From assembly GCF_000340215.1 (NCBI RefSeq), contig NW_006921537.1, forward strand, positions 744,001-808,000: 64,000 nt of DNA, in the 5' to 3' direction. Made by a program: the position numbers and the translations under genes. Each line of letters opens with the position of its first letter. Positions within the stretch are counted from its first letter, which is position 1. This DNA comes from Pseudocercospora fijiensis CIRAD86 (taxonomy: Eukaryota > Ascomycota > Dothideomycetes > Mycosphaerellales > Mycosphaerellaceae). The notes under the pieces were generated by a model, which saw only the letters and a list, made by a program, of their open reading frames with translations, had not been told where the DNA came from and made no database searches. This document shows, one piece after another, positions 25,151 to 35,502 of this stretch.

Positions 25151-25648
25151 ACGGCTAGAAGTTTAATAACGTTGTCGAGCCTAACGACGAGCCTATATCG
25201 CAGCCTTAGTCTAAACCGACACTCGTCTAAACAGACGGCACTACTAGAGCCGCCCTAAGTCTAGCTAGCGCCGAAGTGCCGGAGAGGCAAACACGATACA
25301 ACCTAAGGCGTACTGCGGCACGATAACCGGTTAGAGGCTACGATTCGGGCCTAGACTTAAGGCACATTGCGGTGTAATAACTAGTCTATCGTAGGAGCTA
25401 AACCGGTGCGGACGCACTAGACGTATAACCTCTAGTTAGTTAGGAGTACCTTTGACCCCTATTGTTTCCTATTCGGGATGCGCGCTTATAAGGGTTGTTA
25501 CTGTTATTACTTCGCACATTTATTTAGAAATTTGGAAAGCATTGCTACGGAGTTGTATAGATATACCCGGCATAGTTTTAACGGAAACTAATAGACACTA
25601 ATAGACCTCCGCCTTGTAGGAGCTAATAGCGATTTAGAGGGGGGGTAG

Positions 25649-25820
25649 TGTTATAGTGCACTGTTAGCTAGAAGTGTTTATCTTAGACATTTACTTCCCT
25701 TTGTTTGTTTAAGAATATTATCGTCGCCGTAGCGACGACAATTCCTCTTGTTCTAGCATAGCAAGTATTATATACTTTTACGCTACTTACTTAGCCTCTC
25801 GTAACCTAGTGCCCGTATTA
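25649..25820 (+). repeat. Chromovirus 3' LTR
   Basis: 172 bp beginning TGTTATAGTGCACTG and ending CGTATTA, followed by the acgcc duplication. Confidence 0.92.
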
Positions 25821-25825
25821 ACGCC

Positions 25826-26818
25826 TAACCCTTCCCTACCTTCTATACGGCGCTTAGGCATTACCGAAGAATACTAAGAGGATAACTATACTCCCCTAGT
25901 TCTACCGATACGACTTAGTAACTAGAAAGCTCGATTGCGAAGCTAGAGGTACGTTTTAGGAACTCGCCGCTACCTATCGAGACCTTCTTCCTAGCCCTAC
26001 CTCGCCCTCTAGTCTTGCAAACAAGTACGGTGCCCCTCCGTACGTATTCTCGGCTATAGTGCGCCTACGTAACAATAACCTAATCTCGGAAGCCCTCGTC
26101 GGTCGATTAAAGTAGGACGATACTATAGTATAGTAATATATTCGAAGACTCTTTCGCAACCTTAACTAAGAAGGCTCCTTATATATACTCGAGAACTATT
26201 TAAAGCAGTATCGCAAGGATATAGCGTCGGTATACTCTAAGATATTAAGTAAGGTTATTCGGCTCGAGTAGGAACGTTTCGGGGAGAAATTATTCTTTAA
26301 GGCTCTTATACAGTCTTTAAAAGACTAGAGTTGCATCCTAAACAATAGCGAAGATCGGTATATACGCCTAAACTAGGATAATTTCTACCGATATTAGCCT
26401 GCGCCTAATACTAGGGAGGAGTTTAATTAGGGAGGCTAGGGATTTATATACTAATAGGAACCTAGTAAGGCAGACCTTCCTACTAACTAGCGGCAGTCTA
26501 GCGCCCCTTTAGCGAAACCTACTACCTACGCTTCGAAGGTCTCTACTCCTAGTAGAGTACTCCCGAACGTTAACTCCTAGTAGCTTAGTACCCCTAAGAA
26601 ATAGCCTCCTTAGCTATCTTCTTTAAAGCAGCCTACGAACCCTATAGCTAATCCGAATAAGCGACAGACCCGCTAGGACATACAGGCTAAGGCGACGCGG
26701 ACCTAGGCTCTTATCGACTAATTTAACTAGTAGGGGCGAGGAGGCAATTATAGCGGCTAGGGCCGTAGAGGTAACTATAGTAGACTAGCGACTCGTAGTA
26801 GAAAGAAATAAGTGAAAG
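25826..26818 (+). pseudogene. Giant Gypsy ORF3, C-terminal part
   Basis: Continues ORF3 after the chromovirus. It reads as a charged helical region (LRNNNLISEALVGRLKQDD, RLFRNLN, VYSKILSKVIRLEQERFGEK, FFKALIQSLKDQ). A Pro/Ser/Gln/Thr-rich linker follows, ending in a Gly/Arg-rich patch near 26,730-26,790 (RGGNYSG, RRGNYS), an RGG-like RNA-binding signature. Family unknown. TAG read as former Gln is an inference from RIP. Near-palindrome copy 4 follows the last codons directly. Confidence 0.5.
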
Positions 26819-26848
26819 GGTATAGCAGCTAGCTAGCTAGGATACCGT
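26819..26848 (+). promoter_or_regulatory. 30-bp near-palindrome, copy 4 (after ORF3)
   Basis: GGTATAG, CAGCTAGCTAGCTAGG, ATACCGT. The most symmetric copy: the outer GGTAT pairs with ATACC around an AGCT core. Confidence 0.7.
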
Positions 26849-26953
26849 TATAGGATAGTTAGTTTGGTTTTCCTTTACGTGTTTAAGGCTTTTCAGTCCG
26901 GGAGGTAAGGAAGCGTTAGTCTAAGGGCAAACTTCTTAGTCCGGGAGGGAAAA

Positions 26954-27304
26954 TGTAGTAGGGAAACCCGGCTTAGTATAGGTGTGCCTACTTGTACCCT
27001 CTTCCCCTGTTTTTGTATCCTAGTATATATATATACTACCTTTATAATTAGAACACATACATACATATACGATATAAGGAGATACAGCTACGACAATACA
27101 TAGCAATAAGGATATAGGAGATGTACCTAATCTAGCTACAATATAGCCCTCCCTATAGCTATTCTCCTCTCTTTAATATTTACAACGCCTTCCCTTCGAA
27201 GTATACAATGCTACGCCGACCCCTCGTAGTTTACTAAGTACCCGGCCTATAGTATACAGTTCCCTATATATGTACCTTTACCTACGACCTACTCGTCCCG
27301 CCTA
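26954..27304 (+). repeat. Giant Gypsy 3' LTR
   Basis: Begins TGTAGTAGGGAAACCC and matches 5,845-6,195 at equal length. Confidence 0.92.
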
Positions 27305-27305
27305 T

Positions 27306-27560
27306 ACTAGTAGTAGAAGCGCTAGTTGTCGTCTTACGTAGAGCCTTGCCCGCCGTTATCTTACGCGGAGCCTTACTCGCGACGCCCTTTCTAGCACTAG
27401 AGCTAGCGGTAGTAGTAGTAGCCCTCTTACGTTAATGTACTATACTCGTTCTATTATTTCCGATCTTATTGCGACCCGTAGAAGTAGTAGGTCCCTTCTT
27501 GCGAGGCGTCGTAACTTAGTTAAGTAGACTCGCTATTATAAAAGTCGTTAAATTAAGGAA
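27306..27560 (-). pseudogene. hAT accessory ORF d, basic K/R/T/S-rich, split by giant Gypsy
   Basis: Minus-strand frame: VTTPRKKGPTTSTGRNKIG..., QRKRATTTTASSSARKG, SKAPRKITAGKALRKTTT. It continues in frame across the giant-Gypsy insertion into 5,844-5,790 (SSNRAKRR, then LGSKSYL and stop). About 110 residues if the TAG/TAA codons are read as former Gln. The composition resembles histone-H1-like or other basic DNA-binding tails; no domain is recognised. The join also shows that the giant Gypsy landed inside a hAT coding frame. Confidence 0.4.
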
Positions 27561-27564
27561 AAAA

Positions 27565-28080
27565 GTGCGTTACGAAGGTATACGAAGGCGCGCGCGGAGC
27601 GAGGGTATTACGGAGGTAGTAGATATAGAGCGTAGAGGTATAGGTATCGATACGAAGGTTAAATATAGCGAAAGAGGTAGTATCGCGGTATCGCTAGGTA
27701 ATAGAGTAAGCTTCGCGCAAGCCTATATTATAGTAACGTTAGAGTAAGGAAAGAAGGCAGGTACGGCTAAAAAAGGCAGGTACGGCTAAAAAAGGTAGGT
27801 ACGGCAGACTTTGAAATATAGCCGGTATATATAGCCGGTATAGTAATAGGCGAAAGCCTCCTTTTAATAAATAGCCGGCGTAATAATAGTATCCTACTAT
27901 AGTATAGATATTCTTTAGTAATGCCTTTACTAGCTATAGTAATCTTATAAGTAACCTAGGCCTATTGCTATTAAATATAAGAAATATTAGGTAGGCTATA
28001 CTAAACAAGCTAGTTATTTAGTAGGAAAAGGCCTACTACCGTCTCTATATACCGGCTACGAGTGCCGGCTATCGCTCTAA
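27565..28080. other. hAT interior, no gene recognised
   Basis: RIPped DNA with a short triplicated word (GGCAGGTACGGCTAAAAAA at about 27,757-27,800) and iteron clusters at 27,825-27,880 and 28,050. The 60-codon frame at 27,565-27,747 looks like chance. Confidence 0.5.
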
Positions 28081-28084
28081 ATTC

Positions 28085-28818
28085 AACTCCGCCCTATCTC
28101 GGAGGCTAAGGTACCGAGCGGAAACCCTATAGCTTATATTTACTCGGTTATCGCGGAGCGCTTATAGGTAAGGTATTAGAAAAGAGTATAAAAAGTACGA
28201 GAAGAGTATCCTAGGATATAGGTCGTAAGTGAATAAGAGTAGCACGCCTAGTTATTTATATAGTACGTTACTCTATACGACTAAGAGCCTATATTATCTT
28301 ATACTTCGCTTATAAGACCTCGACTCTACTAGTATACTATCGATCTCCTCCTCGGTCGCTAATACGCTATCTTAATTCTTCTTCGAGTTACCGGACTTAG
28401 TGCGTATCTGTAGCTAATACTATGCAATAGCGCTACGTATTATAGAGAATTAACTCCGCCGTATCTCGAAGGCTAAGGTACCGAGCGGAAATCCTATAGC
28501 TTATATTTACTCGGTTGTCGCGGAGCGATTATAGGTAAAGTATTAGAAAAGAGTATAAAAAGTACGAGAAGAGTATCCTAAGATATAGGTCGTAAGTGAA
28601 TAAGAGTAGCACGCCTAGTTATTTATATAGTACGTTACTCTATACGACTAAGAGCCTATATTATCTTATGCTTCGCTTATAAGACCTCGACTCTACTAGT
28701 ATACTATCGATCTCCTCCTCGGTCGCTAATACGCTATCTTAATTCTTCTTCGAGTTGCCGGACTTAGTACGTATCTATAGCTGTATAATAGCGCTACGTA
28801 TTATAGAGAATTTCTCGT
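28085..28818. repeat. 367-bp direct tandem duplication
   Basis: Unit 1 begins AACTCCGCCCTATCTCGG at 28,085 and unit 2 AACTCCGCCGTATCTCGA at 28,452. Both end in TATAGAGAATT. They are nearly identical with a few substitutions, so duplication is young relative to the surrounding decay, or was homogenised. No coding signal recognised. Confidence 0.85.
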
Positions 28819-29299
28819 TAAAGTTTCTCTCTCGTAGGCTTGCTATCTGCCTCGTAGTATAAAGGATTAAAGTGCTAATACTAAAGAATCTCCTTATAGT
28901 TAGGATGCTAGAGCTCCTTAGGACCCCCGCACCCTAGGTCTAAACAGAGACGTGTTATAAACGTTCTATCGCCCTTTCGCTTACTACCCGCTAGGTCGCG
29001 ATATACGAAGAAACTAATCTAAATATAGCTCGTCTCTATAATAGCCGGGTAAATATAGAGCGCTAGGTTTCTACTTCGTACCTTAGATTTAGGGACGGCG
29101 CGGAGACAAAATTAGAAATGTAGCCGGTACCTATAGCCGGTAAAAGGATGCGAAAATAGGCCTCCTCCTAGGTTAATCTAACGACTAAATACAATTTCTA
29201 ACTAATCCGCTATAAACCGACGCCGAATTTTAGCTAGAAGCTACACATCTTTATTTTAAAGAGTAACCCGCTTCGTATAGATAGTAAGGAGGTTTAAAA

Positions 29300-29480
29300 G
29301 CTTAAGCTCGGTTACGAGAAATACCTCCGTAGCTTCCTAGAGAGTACTAATCGCCTTAGCCGTAAATCGTATACCAGACCGAAAATCTAATATAATTTCT
29401 CGGACGAGTCGCTAGAAGGGAGTCTTAGGGATTAAAAGCTCGGTCCCTCTTTTATTTTAGAAAAGCCGGATCTAGCGAAG
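29300..29480 (+). pseudogene. hAT accessory ORF b', relative of 5,380-5,720
   Basis: The nucleotide string around 29,395-29,445 (TTCTCGGACGAGTCGCTAGA...) aligns with 5,620-5,670 (TTCGCGAATAAGTCGTTAGA...), and the translation NFSDESLEGSLRD parallels NFANKSLERSFAD. Same orientation. Function unknown. Confidence 0.4.
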
Positions 29481-30189
29481 GGCAATAGTACCTAGTTTGA
29501 AGCGCCGCTTCTTTATCGTCGAGTCCTACCTTATTCCCTTTCTTTTAATAGAAAGATAACTTTTCTTCGCGATAGTCTTCGTCCGCCTACTCTTTTTAGC
29601 CTTCTCCTATCTACCTATAGCCTTCTTATTTTTCGGTACTATTTTCCGAGGAACCCCCTTCTTTCGTATATACTACGGAGAGCCTTACTCTTCCGATATC
29701 TCGTTCTCGCTATAGTCTCCCTATACTTAGCTTACTTTACCCTTACCCTTTAGCCTCTAAAGATATTTATCTACGCGTTTAGGCGACGAAGGTATATCGG
29801 TAGGACCTAGAAAATTAATAAGTATATAATTGTAAGGAGATATTAATGCTTCTTACCTTCTAGAACAAATAGTCTTCTATTAAACCGCCTTAGTAGGTTA
29901 TCGTTAGATTCGAATAAAGGATAGTAGCTTAAGGAAGGGGAGGTAGCCGGCTTAGGAAGGCCCGAAGAGCCGAATCCTTAAGGCATATTTGTCTTTAAGA
30001 ATATAGAGAAAGGGAAGAAGGAGAGGAAGAGCGAATAGAGAATTAGAAATAGTCCGTAGGTAAGCGGGGTCGGTTGCTATAGCAACTAGTCTGTTTAGGT
30101 CCTAGGAATTCGAAACATATTTCGGATATATACCGGCTATATATGCCGGCTATATTACCTTATACGTAAACGCTTCGTCTCCTTAAAGC

Positions 30190-32520
30190 TGCTCTAAGCC
30201 TATATATATTTCCGCTTCTCGACCCGGTATCGCCTTCTACCTCCGCCCTCCTCCTCTTCGTTATCGCTAATTAGGGTTTCGCTTAGACTAAATTTCGCAT
30301 TCTCTTCGCGCTTCTAGGTTTCTTCGATCTTAAGGTTTTCTAATTCCTCGATTAACTCCTTTAGTATAATCTTTAGTAACCTATCTTAGCGATTCTAGTA
30401 GAGGAGATAGTATCGGAATACTATAATAGATTCGAAAGTAGTAGGCGAGTATATTCGATTAAAGCGGCCCTAGTAACGAGCGATACTAAAAGACTTCTTA
30501 TAGCCTATACCTACGCTCGGGATAGCGAGGACGTCCCGAGCGACCGACGCTATCGTTAGAAACTTAGGCTCTAACCGCTACTATATAGCGAGAATATCGT
30601 CTCCGAATTCGTCTAGAAGACCGGTAAGATCTAGAGATTATTAGCCCTCTTTCCGAGCCTACGGGTTTATACTTACTCGCGCGCCGATAGAGATCGAACT
30701 CTTCTTTATTTACTTTAGTAGTTGCTTCCTCTTCTACCTCTACTTCCTACCTACGAAATAGGTATAATATCGGAGCCTTCTAAACCTTCTTTTTCTTTAT
30801 AGGAGCTGTATTTAGACTAGTTTCTTTCCGACGCTCGTAGAATATCTTTTCTAGAATAGTCTAGTAATACTTCGGCTATACCTCGTCCGCCTTCTATTCC
30901 GGCCTCTACTAGTATATATCCTTTTCTACCGGGTTAAGTAAGCACGTAACGCTATAGATATCCCCGAACGACTTAAAGGTAGCACTATAATATTTATACA
31001 ACTTAGTATAGGAGGTATCTATAGCTTTCGTTATAGCTACTTTCTAGGGAACGCTCTTCTTAGCTAGCTTAGCTACGGTTTCCTCGAGCTCGTTAAAGAG
31101 CTAGTTATAGTACGTAAAGACAAGGTAGATCGTCGGTCCTCGGGTTCTTCTAATCGTAGTAGTAACCTTCGCGTAATGCTTACTAATATCGACGAGATAC
31201 TCTACTTAGCGCTATTCGGCGGCGGTAAGGCCGAGCTACTTAATACCCTCGGAACTCTAATAGATCTCGAGAGCGGTACGTAAAGTATATCCCTTCGTAA
31301 CTATATAGAAAGTCGAATCGAACCGGGTCTTAACGTCTTAGGTAAAACGGAGTAGGCGCTAAGGAGGCCGCTTTTACTATCGCTTATTCTATACGATATT
31401 CTAGGTATCGGTTTTAGGGCGCTCGATTAGGTTCTTTTAAATAGCCTCGAATCGGTTATATCTCTATAAGCTCGAGTTCGTATATATTGCTAGACGACGA
31501 AGCTAGAGAAAAAGAGTTAGAACTATACTAGGTTACCGGCTATAGGTACCGGCTACGGACAAAAGTTATACCTTATATAAAACGAGAGCGAGGCTCTCTA
31601 CCTTATCCCGTCTTATTACTATAACGAGTTTCTCGACTTTTGACTTTACCTTATCCTTATCTAGGATCTTCTATTAGTCGTCGTTTAATAGTGCAATTTT
31701 AAGCGTCTTAAAGAGGGCTCGGATCGCGATTTAAACTATATAAGCGAGGTAGGGAAACTTCTATAGGGATATAACTAGCAACGACGTCGGCTCCGATTTA
31801 ATAGGGCTAGGGCTATTAATAGGCTCCTCTTTATCGTTATTATCGTACGTATTATCGTATATATCCGGAATCGTAGCGAGCTTAATATTCGGAAGATTAA
31901 GCTAGATTATAGACCTTATAATCTCCTCTACGTACTCGACCCTATCGATATAATTAGTAATTTTAAAGATATATGCGAGTAAATTGTATATATAACGCCT
32001 TATACAATGTTCGATTATTACTAGCGTTATTCGTAGTAATCGAGATTAGTTTCGTTATTACGCTAACCCTATCTATTGCCGTATAGACAAGCTTCGCTAT
32101 ATCCTCCCTAGTATAGGAACCTAGAATTTTAGGGAATCTGATTATAAGTTCCTAGAGTTTCTAATCCGAATTAATAAAGTATAGTATAATCGAGAGGAAG
32201 GAGGCTCTTATAGTCCGGCTTAACTAGCTATCGATAGTAATAGCTACTCGGCGAGTATTACGGAAGATCTCCCGAATATCGTCTAACGTAGCCTCTTTGT
32301 TCTTTTCGAGTATAATACGCTAGGTTATCGCGCCGAGAAATAGGGGAGGGTAGTTTATAAGATATAGGTATATCTTCTATATAGACTCCCTTTTATAGAA
32401 GTCTTTCGGAAGACCGTTTATAGCTAGCATTTCGTTTGCTAGTTGCTTAAAGTCTTCGGGGGAGAAATCGGTAGCCTTTAATCCTAGAGCTTCCTTAAGC
32501 GCAGCCTATAATAATTAGCT
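30190..32520 (-). pseudogene. hAT transposase remnant
   Basis: Minus-strand translation shows the hAT RNase-H-like core: VAITIDS (usual hfTfDgW-type strand), FLSIILYFINSD, KLQELIIRFPKILGSY and TTNNASNN (usual DNAsNN, first Asp lost). FPYLAYIV.IAIRALF follows at about 31,700-31,750 (usual CxaHxlqLav). A C-terminal dimerisation (hATC) segment lies at about 30,430-30,620: FLTIASVARDVLAIPSVGIG, then KSFSIAR. RIP stops are present and His/Cys are replaced by Tyr. An iteron cluster at 31,540 lies between core blocks, so the gene may have had an intron or a later insertion there. Confidence 0.8.
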
Positions 32521-32543
32521 AGACCTCTACGGTTAATTCAAGT

Positions 32544-32612
32544 AGCCGGAATCTATAGCCGGAATCTATAGCCGGTAGCTGTAGCCGGCGGCGGCAGCTA
32601 TAGCCGGCATTT
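32544..32612. repeat. GCCGG iteron cluster (largest of about thirteen)
   Basis: Five GCCGG units, the first spaced by 13 bp (GCCGGAATCTATA repeated, then GCCGGTAGCTGTA). Other clusters in the hAT lie at about 4,283, 5,112, 5,739, 27,825, 28,050, 29,126, 30,131, 31,540, 33,970, 34,535, 35,195 and 35,338. Units are spaced 12-13 bp in either orientation. None lies in the nested retroelements at comparable density. Confidence 0.75.
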
Positions 32613-33394
32613 TAGAAGACGTACCTCTTTCTAGAACGCTATATCTATATTAACTCTCCCCTCTCTTTAAGATTCCCGATACCGTTTAGAATAGAGATAG
32701 TTCGTAGGCGATAAGTTCCTATCCCCTAGTTTCGGGTATTTTAAGATTAAACCGTAGAAGTTATAGACAATTACTAGTTAACCTTTAAGTCGAGAAGTCG
32801 TATAACGGTATAATGCCCCCTCTATAAAGAACTTCTAGAATATGTCCGTTCGCTCCTTACTCCCCTATCGTATCGAGTACTTCCGGAGTTTACACTCCTT
32901 CGAACGTAAGTATAAAGGGAACTATATCTTATAGACTTATTAATTGAACTACTCTATATACTCGGGTTTCTAAAGATACGCCTAGCTAGCCTTTTCGAAG
33001 ATTTCCGGGTTAATACTCGATATTCTTATATCTCCGAACAACCTTCTACTTAGACTCCGTAAAGGTAAGGACTAGGTAGTAGTACCCTATAATGAATTCC
33101 TACTACTAGGATTCGGAGAGGATAAATCTAGCCCTAATCGTCGTCTAGGACTCGATAGGCTCGAAGGTAAGTATACGACCTCCTCTCGACGTTATCGCAA
33201 TCTCGCTCGTATACTAGACTATTTCGACTATCGTCTCGTTATTACCCTTCCTAGTATAGCGCCTAGTATATATACAATGTCGGTCGGTATATTTTAAGGT
33301 TTCGTACGGTAAGGTAAGGACTTAGGAGTAGTAGATATATACTAGTAGCTATAGGGAAACACCCTTTCTTTTATAGTATCGTATCGTTAGGAAT

Positions 33395-33540
33395 AGCTAG
33401 GCAGTAAATAGCTAGCTACCTTTTTTTTGTTTCCTAGCTACCTAACTACTAGATTTTTTTTCCTAGCTACCCTAGCTAGCCTAACTACTAGAATTTCTTT
33501 CCTAGCTACCCTAACTACCTGAATTTTGCCTTCTATACGG
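33395..33540. repeat. Short tandem repeats, CCTAGCTACC/CTAACTACT units
   Basis: Three to four imperfect units of about 30-40 bp built from TTTCCTAGCTACC, CTAACTACTAGA and T-runs. They lie inside the hAT between the transposase side and the basic ORF c. Confidence 0.65.
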
Positions 33541-33559
33541 CGGCTCTCTTCTACTAACG

Positions 33560-33960
33560 GAACCGAGCTACTATACCTAACGAATCTAAGCTCGTTTTTA
33601 GTCTTAATCTATCCTCTTTCGGTATAAGACACTCGATAAGTAAATACTTAGGCCGAGTCTAACTACGAAACCTAAGACTAACTAATAGCTCTATTAACTA
33701 ATCCTAATCCTCGAACTCCTTCCGCTTCTTAGTAAAGACCTTAAAGAGCGCTCGAGCTTCTTCGGGTACCTACGGAGTAGTCGAGATAAAGCCGTATCGC
33801 TAAAATAGGTAATCCTTCGGAGGCTTATATAGAGATTTAGAGAATTCTAACGCTAACCTATCCTACTAGCAGCTTAGATTCCGGATATAAGCCCTCTCTG
33901 CCTTAGTAAAGATTTTATATAGCAGTAGCACTCTGCCTTCGAGAAACGCTTTCTATTTAA
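33560..33960 (-). pseudogene. hAT accessory reading frame, unknown
   Basis: Minus-strand frame with TAG-only interruptions: AFLEGRVLLLYKIFTKAERAY, FQRYGFISTTP, EARALFKVFTKKRKEFED, KYLLIECLIPKEDRLRLKT. Helical and charged; no family recognised. Iteron cluster 33,970 lies just upstream. Confidence 0.35.
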
Positions 33961-34599
33961 CTATTAGTATCTGCCGGCTACGAACGCCGGCTATATATGC
34001 CGAGTATAGAATAATTACCTATATCCCTTCCTCCTATAGTAACACTTCTACCGTCCCTAGATACCTAGCCCCGATCGCATTAATCGTAAGCTACTTTGCC
34101 TTTATAGACGTAAAGGCTTCGCTCTAATACTAATAAAGAAACTTCTACTCTATATCGAGGATATAAAGACGACTAGTCTCGATTCTAATCCTTACTAGCT
34201 TTTCGTAGTAGCTTTAACTATAATTTTCTAGATTAATAGGACTTATACCTTAGCCCTTTACTAGTATCTCGTCTCTTTAACTATACTCGATCTACTCCTA
34301 GCGCTTATCGTCTATAGCGTTAGACCCTAAGACTATACCTATTACTAGATCGACGTATAGTATCTCCTCGCTCTTTTTAGTTCCTTTATTCGTAGTATTA
34401 AGCTCTATCGCGGTATCCTAAACTCTAGTATTATTGTTCTCGGCTATCTAAATATCTCCGTTACTATCGGTCGTATCGATAGAGGTAGCGGCTATAGGTC
34501 TAAATGCTATTAGTTAACGTATTAAAGAAAAATATGCCGGCTATAGCTGCCGGCTACAGCTACCGGCTATAGCTACTAGCTACGGCCGCTAGCTAGATT

Positions 34600-34930
34600 A
34601 ACTTACGCTACTAGAACTTTACGCTCGAAAACTAGCCGTAATTCTTTCCTCCTCTTAGCCTTCTCTTAGGTTGTTTTCTTATTCTAACCTTTACTTTTTT
34701 CTATAGGCGCTAGCTATCGATAGAATGCCTTATTCCGCGCCTTTCTTCTCTTATCCTTAGCTCTTTTATCCTTATCTATCTTCTCCTTTCTCTCGCGGTC
34801 TCGTACGGAATTCTTCTTCGTAGAGTACTCCTCTTTAGTCTTACGCTTTTTAGTTAGACGCTTAGGCAAAACAAACTCGCGGTCTTTAGTTCTATCTTCT
34901 ATTTAGCGCGCGGCGCGCTTCTCTCTTACT
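34600..34930 (-). pseudogene. hAT accessory ORF c, highly basic coiled-coil-like
   Basis: Minus-strand frame dominated by K, R and E (LPKRLTKKRKTKEEYSTKK, RDRERKEKIDKDKRAKDKRR, EKAKRRKELRL). It may be a nuclear or nucleic-acid-binding accessory protein, or a domain of a larger decayed ORF; I cannot distinguish these. Confidence 0.4.
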
Positions 34931-35059
34931 ATTATAAGGGAAAGGGGCGGGGGCGTAGCGTATAGTAGTTATTATCGGTATAGGTATAGAGGAAGAAGTT
35001 AAAAGTATAAGAATATCGCGAAGCCCTAATTGTTGCCGCCTACGTAACGTTATATAGGT

Positions 35060-35390
35060 AAGCTTTCGCAACTACGGCAACTACGCCCTAGTAATAGCAA
35101 CTACGCCCTAGTAACGGCAACTACGCCCTAGCAACGGCAACTACGCCCTAGCAACGGTAATAAAGCGTAGTAAATACAACCTAGTAACTATTATAGCCGG
35201 CAATCGTAGCCGGCAGTCGAATAAGAGTGTCCTTATAGTAAAACTACGCCCTAGCAACGGCAACTACGCCCTAGTAACGGCAACTACGCCCTAGTAACGG
35301 TAAAAGAGCGTAGTAAATATAACAGAGTTACTATTATAGCCGGCAATCGTAGCCGGCAGTCGAATAAGAGTGTCCTTATAGTAAAACTAA
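35060..35390. repeat. Compound subterminal repeats of the hAT right end
   Basis: A 19-bp unit (CAACTACGCCCTAGYAACGG-like) occurs about five times at 35,068-35,160 and three times at about 35,237-35,300. Each array is followed by the same ~60-bp block (TATAGCCGGCAATCGTAGCC..., then TCGAATAAGAGTGTCCTTAT) at 35,188-35,246 and 35,331-35,389. Position next to the TIR fits hAT subterminal repeats that bind transposase (family knowledge; binding here is inferred). Confidence 0.75.
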
Positions 35391-35502
35391 TATAGTCTCT
35401 AGTTCAAACTAGGAATCTATATAGTTCGAAAAAACCAAACTAGAACTAGGGAGCTAGTTCGCCACTAAGAAACCAAACTATATACGTTTAATAGTTCGGA
35501 AA

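Larger units (their letters stand above)
18495..25820 (+). mobile_element. Nested Gypsy chromovirus, 7,326 bp
   Basis: 172-bp LTRs at 18,495-18,666 and 25,649-25,820, perfect 5-bp duplication acgcc, a G-rich polypurine stretch just before the right LTR (about 25,637-25,645), and gag then pol in + orientation. Length and the order RT, RNase H, integrase, chromodomain-like tail fit Gypsy chromoviruses. It is inserted in ORF3 of the giant element and is itself RIPped. Confidence 0.92.
5845..27304 (+). mobile_element. Giant Gypsy-type LTR retrotransposon (about 14.1 kb net)
   Basis: Paired 351-bp LTRs (5,845-6,195 and 26,954-27,304) and a matching target duplication bound the element. Contents in order on the + strand: leader with PBS-like sequence, gag-protease ORF1 (about 7,000-10,300), pol ORF2 (about 10,440-15,290), an additional unrecognised ORF3 (about 15,530-18,494 continued at 25,826-26,818), then the 3' LTR. 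A 30-bp near-palindrome precedes each ORF and follows ORF3. A chromovirus at 18,495-25,820 is nested in ORF3. All ORFs are broken by RIP stops. A net 14 kb is about twice an ordinary fungal Gypsy. Confidence 0.9.

Noticed and set aside
15530..26818. env-like gene in the giant Gypsy
   Set aside because: Position fits, but I see no signal peptide, transmembrane segment or Cys pattern, so only an unknown ORF3 is claimed.
35060..35390. CRISPR-like array
   Set aside because: Spaced repeats have no unique spacers and lie in a eukaryotic transposon; they are tandem subterminal repeats.
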